From contig JAJXTT010000138.1 in the NCBI GenBank assembly GCA_021783525.1, forward strand, positions 1 to 5,605: a stretch of DNA of 5,605 nucleotides. The letters run 5' to 3'. Positions 4,614 through 5,605 of the stretch are shown in pieces. Below the pieces are notes generated by a model. It saw only the letters and a list, made by a program, of their open reading frames with translations, was not told the DNA's origin and ran no database searches. The first letter of the stretch is position 1. Each line of letters starts with the position of its first letter. This stretch comes from Pseudomonadota bacterium (GTDB taxonomy: Bacteria > Pseudomonadota > Gammaproteobacteria > Burkholderiales > Gallionellaceae). Position numbers and translations under genes: made by a program.

Positions 4614-5605
4614 TTGAACACAGTAAGTTTTGCCGATCTGAAGCTGGCGCCCCCAATCCTCAGGGCACTCACCGAATCCGGTTACACCACACCCACCCCG
4701 GTTCAAGCCCAAGCCATCCCGGTGGTGCTGGAAGGTCATGACCTGATGGCGGGCGCACAGACCGGCACGGGCAAGACCGCCGCGTTCGCGCTGCCCATGC
4801 TGCAGAAACTGCTGCCCCACGCCAGCTCAAGTACATCTCCGGCAAAGCATCCGGTGCGCGCCCTGATCCTGGTGCCGACGCGAGAACTGGCGATCCAGGT
4901 GGAAGAGAGCGTCAAAACTTACGCGAAGCATACCAACCTGCGTTCGCTGGTGGTGTTCGGGGGAGTGGATATCAAGACCCAGACGCCGCACCTGAAGACC
5001 GGCGTGGAGATCCTGGTGGCGACGCCGGGGCGTTTGCTGGATCACATCGAGCAAAAGACCGTGCAACTGAATCTGGTGCAGATGCTGGTGCTGGACGAAG
5101 CGGACCGCATGCTGGACATGGGCTTCATGCCGGCGTTGAAGCGCATTCTTGCGCTGTTGCCGCGGCAGCGCCAGAGCCTGATGTTCTCCGCCACCTTCTC
5201 GAACGAGATCAAGAAGCTCTCCGAAGATTTCATGAACTACCCGACCCTGATCGAAGTCGCGCGCAGCAACGCTTCGGCCGAGAACATCACGCAAAAGGTC
5301 TATCTGGTCGATCACGCGGACAAGCATCAACTGCTTGCGCAATTATTGCGCGGCGACGATGCGAAACAAGCCATCGTGTTCACCAAGACCAAACTGACCG
5401 CCAGCCGTCTGGCCAAACAGTTGCAGCGCGAAGGCGTCTCCGCCGATGCCATCCACGGCGACAAGAGCCAGCTGGAGCGCATGCAGGCGCTGGACGCTTT
5501 CAAGCAGGGCAAGATCGCCGTGCTGATCGCCACCGATGTGGCCGCGCGCGGATTGGATATCGACAGCCTGCCGATGGTGATCAACTACGAGATACCGCAC
5601 GCTGC
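4614..5605 (+). CDS. rhlE: DEAD-box ATP-dependent RNA helicase, RhlE type (3' end missing)
   Basis: The first 330 residues of a DEAD-box RNA helicase are visible, a cytoplasmic enzyme that unwinds short RNA duplexes in RNA turnover and ribosome assembly. Motifs in order are: Q motif (Phe6, then TPTPVQAQAIP 26-36), motif I AQTGTGKT (48-55), Ia PTRELA (88-93), GG (116-117), Ib TPGR (137-140), II DEAD (161-164) followed by RMLDMGF, III SAT (192-194), IV VFTKTK (255-260), HGDKSQLER (281-289) and V ATDVAARGLDI (306-316). Motif VI lies beyond the right edge. DRMLDMGF and the SLVVFGGV segment fit RhlE better than DbpA, SrmB or DeaD. I chose TTG at 4614 because an in-frame TAA lies at 4593 and it is the only start codon between that stop and the Q motif. 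The ribosome site is weak (AAGAG, 4600-4604, nine bases away). The frame has no stop before the window end. Confidence 0.93.
   Translation, partial: MNTVSFADLKLAPPILRALTESGYTTPTPVQAQAIPVVLEGHDLMAGAQTGTGKTAAFALPMLQKLLPHASSSTSPAKHPVRALILVPTRELAIQVEESVKTYAKHTNLRSLVVFGGVDIKTQTPHLKTGVEILVATPGRLLDHIEQKTVQLNLVQMLVLDEADRMLDMGFMPALKRILALLPRQRQSLMFSATFSNEIKKLSEDFMNYPTLIEVARSNASAENITQKVYLVDHADKHQLLAQLLRGDDAKQAIVFTKTKLTASRLAKQLQREGVSADAIHGDKSQLERMQALDAFKQGKIAVLIATDVAARGLDIDSLPMVINYEIPHA

Noticed and set aside
4827..5342. 171-codon open frame on the minus strand inside rhlE
   Set aside because: It is antisense to the motif-rich helicase. Its His/Gln/Arg-rich translation is typical of a reverse shadow in GC-rich DNA.

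Overview
The window is ordinary, dense, GC-rich proteobacterial chromosome. The gene contents (hscA-fdx-iscX order of the housekeeping ISC iron-sulfur cluster, a CPLC-type DsbB, a SirB2-like membrane protein, a cytochrome b561 and an RhlE-type helicase) point to a betaproteobacterium. A Nitrosomonadales/Gallionellaceae-like source is my best guess, but it rests on gene content and sequence feel, not on a tree. No transposase, phage gene, tRNA, rRNA or CRISPR array is visible.

Layout. (1) Positions 2-1981, plus strand: the 3' end of the isc operon. It holds the C-terminal half of HscA, the ISC [2Fe-2S] ferredoxin Fdx and the small acidic protein IscX, followed one base later by DsbB. These genes are separated by single bases, except for a 106-base fdx-iscX gap. 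A perfect 16-bp inverted repeat straddles the fdx stop codon at the start of this gap, and next to it lies a hairpin of the CCCTCACCCC/CCTCTCCC interspersed-repeat type. (2) Positions 1982-4491, minus strand: four genes reading right to left. They are a TIGR03862/HI0933-like FAD oxidoreductase, a cytochrome b561 with its own likely promoter, a SirB2-family membrane protein and a DUF2798 protein of two membrane helices. The last two overlap by ATGA. The DUF2798 stop codon touches the dsbB stop codon with no base between them. (3) Positions 4492-4613: a divergent control region with two perfect TATAAT boxes facing outward, placed symmetrically around CCGGCCGG. (4) Positions 4614-5605, plus strand: an RhlE-type DEAD-box RNA helicase with a TTG start, cut by the window end before motif VI.

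How the genes work together. HscA (with HscB outside the window) releases clusters from the scaffold IscU, Fdx supplies electrons and IscX tunes the cysteine desulfurase, so the left block is one pathway. DsbB (periplasmic disulfide formation, quinone-linked) and cytochrome b561 (quinone-linked haem b) are both membrane redox proteins, but a functional tie to ISC is inference. I see no clear evidence of a wholly new system. The most unusual features are the fdx-stop inverted repeat, the symmetric divergent promoter, and the cytochrome b561/SirB2/DUF2798 membrane gene string.
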